The translations under genes were made by a program, and so were the position numbers. DNA of 64,000 nucleotides, taken from assembly GCA_963575745.1 (NCBI GenBank), contig CAUYUJ010014360.1, positions 476,379-540,378 on the forward strand. Reading direction: 5' to 3'. This DNA is from Prorocentrum cordatum (taxonomy: Eukaryota; Sar; Dinophyceae; Prorocentrales; Prorocentraceae). How positions within the stretch are numbered: position 1 is the stretch's first letter; each line of letters begins with the position of its first letter. Below the pieces are notes generated by a model. That model made no database searches and was not told the DNA's origin. It saw only the letters and a program-made list of their open reading frames with translations. This document shows positions 62,713-64,000 of this stretch, in pieces.

Positions 62713-62874
62713 CCGGCGAGCGCGCCACGGCCCGCCCGGTGGGGGGGGGGGCGCGCGCGCGCTCCGGGAGCGGACCGCGGGCGGCGCCCCGAAAGGCGGG
62801 CCCCCCCCCCCTCGAGGCGGCTGCGAAAGAAAGTACAAAAAAAAAGCATACAGGGTGGGGGGCTGCTCTGGGCC

Positions 62875-63215
62875 GTCCCTGCCTCCTCCCTTCCTGCCTC
62901 CTCCCTTCCCTCGTCCTTCCTCCTCCATCCCCCCTCCCTCCCTGCCTCCCTCCCCCATCGCCGCCTCCCCGGCCTCCTCCCTCCTCCCTCCGTCCCTGCC
63001 TCCTCCCTTCTCCCTTCCCGCCTCCCTCCGTTCCTTTCTCCCCCCTCCTCCCTCCATTCCCCCTCCGTCCCATCCTCCCATCCGTCCTGCATCCATCCGT
63101 CCACCCTCCGTTCTCTGTCCCTCCCTCCTCCCTCCGTTCCTCCGTCCCTCCCTCCTCCCTCCTCCCTCCGTCCTCCCTCCTCCCTCCTTCCTGCACCCTC
63201 CCCATCGCCCTCTCC
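62875..63215. repeat. CCCTCCTTCC pyrimidine-rich repeat
   Basis: Degenerate CCTCCCTCC, CCTCCTCCC and CCGTCC units over 340 bp, ending at MITE copy c. Confidence 0.85.
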
Positions 63216-63227
63216 CCTCCCTCCTGA

Positions 63228-63428
63228 GGGGCAGCGTTCGGGTGGGACCAGCTGGGGGGGGAGCATTGACCTGGAATCGGCGGTGCCACGCAGATAGATC
63301 GGCGATAAGCCCCCGATAGCGACTCCGCACGGTCCTGGGCGGGCGGCACATCGGGCCTTCATCGGCGATGGGTGGGCCATTGGATGTCGATGCACTTCCC
63401 CCTGAGCCGATCCCCCCAACGTTGCCTC
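63228..63428. mobile_element. MITE family 2, copy c (201 bp)
   Basis: GGGGCAGCGTTCGGGTGGGA at the left and CCCCCAACGTTGCCTC at the right. The interior has GACCTGGAATCGGCGGTG, GATAGATCGGCGATAAGCCC and GTCCTGGGCGGGCGGC. More diverged at the ends than copies a and b. Confidence 0.85.
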
Positions 63429-63491
63429 CGGCTCCTTCTTACTCCCTCGTCCAGGACCCCCGATCCTCGCTCCTACCTCGCCCTCCTCCCC

Positions 63492-63536
63492 TCCTCCTCC
63501 TCCTCCTCCTCCTCCTCCTCCTCCTCCTCCTCCTCC

Positions 63537-63569
<33 letters not shown>

Positions 63570-63570
63570 G
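63492..63570. repeat. (TCC)n/(ATC)n compound microsatellite
   Basis: About 16 TCC units (63492-63538) then about 11 ATC units (63538-63568). Confidence 0.95.
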
Positions 63571-63755
63571 CCCGCCTCTTCTTCCGTATTCTTACTAGTT
63601 TTCGTAATATGAGTTTTAGTTTTCTCGTATTCATATCCTTCGTGCTACTATTCGTTATACTGAAACTTGTGCCAGTAATACTATTACCATGAGTCGTAGC
63701 ATTAATGGTTTGATTAGCACTTGCATTCATATGAGAGTTGGCATTCGCATCAGAA
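63571..63755. other. Short AT-richer stretch
   Basis: No repeat or gene recognised between the two microsatellites. Confidence 0.5.
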
Positions 63756-63775
63756 AAGTACGAGTGGTAGTAGTA

Positions 63776-63810
<35 letters not shown>

Positions 63811-63820
63811 TGATGATGTT

Positions 63821-63876
<56 letters not shown>

Positions 63877-63877
63877 C

Positions 63878-63908
<31 letters not shown>

Positions 63909-64000
63909 AAGAAGAGGTAGTGGTAGTAAACGTAGTGGTGGTAGTCGTAGTCGCGGCGTAGTCGTGAAGGCCGTAGTTGTGGTATTGGTAGTCGTAGTAG
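63756..64000. repeat. (GTA)n microsatellite running off the window
   Basis: GTAGTAGTAG with interruptions to the window end. Poly-Val and similar frames are artefacts. Confidence 0.95.

Noticed and set aside
62201-63419. Overlapping 300-380-aa frames rich in Gly/Arg/Pro on both strands
   Set aside because: Artefacts of C-rich and CCCTCC repeats.

Overview
This looks like nuclear DNA of a dinoflagellate. That is inferred from GC-rich sequence, genes all on one strand with small GT-AG introns, a transposase whose motifs resemble a family I associate with dinoflagellate genomes, and gene-poor sequence built from satellites. I cannot name the species. No rRNA, tRNA or CRISPR array was found. There is one 100-base assembly gap (28901-29000).

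Layout. 1-2130: dispersed and tandem repeats. 2131-5620: mostly unassigned sequence with small inverted repeats, a GT microsatellite and GATTGCAA-type repeats. 5630-6365: a broken PIF1/Helitron-type helicase on the minus strand, then unassigned GC-rich DNA to 9810. 9811-27938: the centre of interest, an 18.1-kb segment bounded by inverted terminal repeats (19 bp perfect, 31 of 35 overall). AT-rich subterminal repeats lie just inside both ends. It holds about seven plus-strand genes, including a CACTA/Tnp2-like transposase in several exons (23348-26021). About 60 copies of a palindrome with core GCTGCAGC lie inside it, against about two in the other 46 kb. I read it as a very large DNA transposon carrying extra genes.

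27939-64000: almost gene-free. A foldback MITE abuts the transposon and has a second copy near 59.3 kb. Satellites fill 31-54 kb: a 430-bp family, a 90-bp array of about 35 units, 64-bp, 42-bp, 10-bp and 12-bp arrays, and CGAGACATCC-bearing units. A 5'-truncated, frameshifted non-LTR retrotransposon (54117-56841, minus strand) sits inside one 64-bp satellite unit with a 6-bp target duplication. The last 7 kb hold three copies of a GGGGCAACG-ended MITE, another foldback element and microsatellites.

How the parts fit: the transposase, the inverted ends and the internal palindromes probably form one mobile unit. The other genes in it are unrecognised, repetitive or low-complexity proteins: a six-exon ~770-aa protein, a possible AP2-like protein, two small proteins sharing a C-terminal helix, a Lys/Gly-rich protein with a Cys-rich tail, and an 88-aa coiled coil. 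They may be cargo or accessory transposition factors. Long open frames elsewhere are mostly products of repeats whose unit length is a multiple of three.
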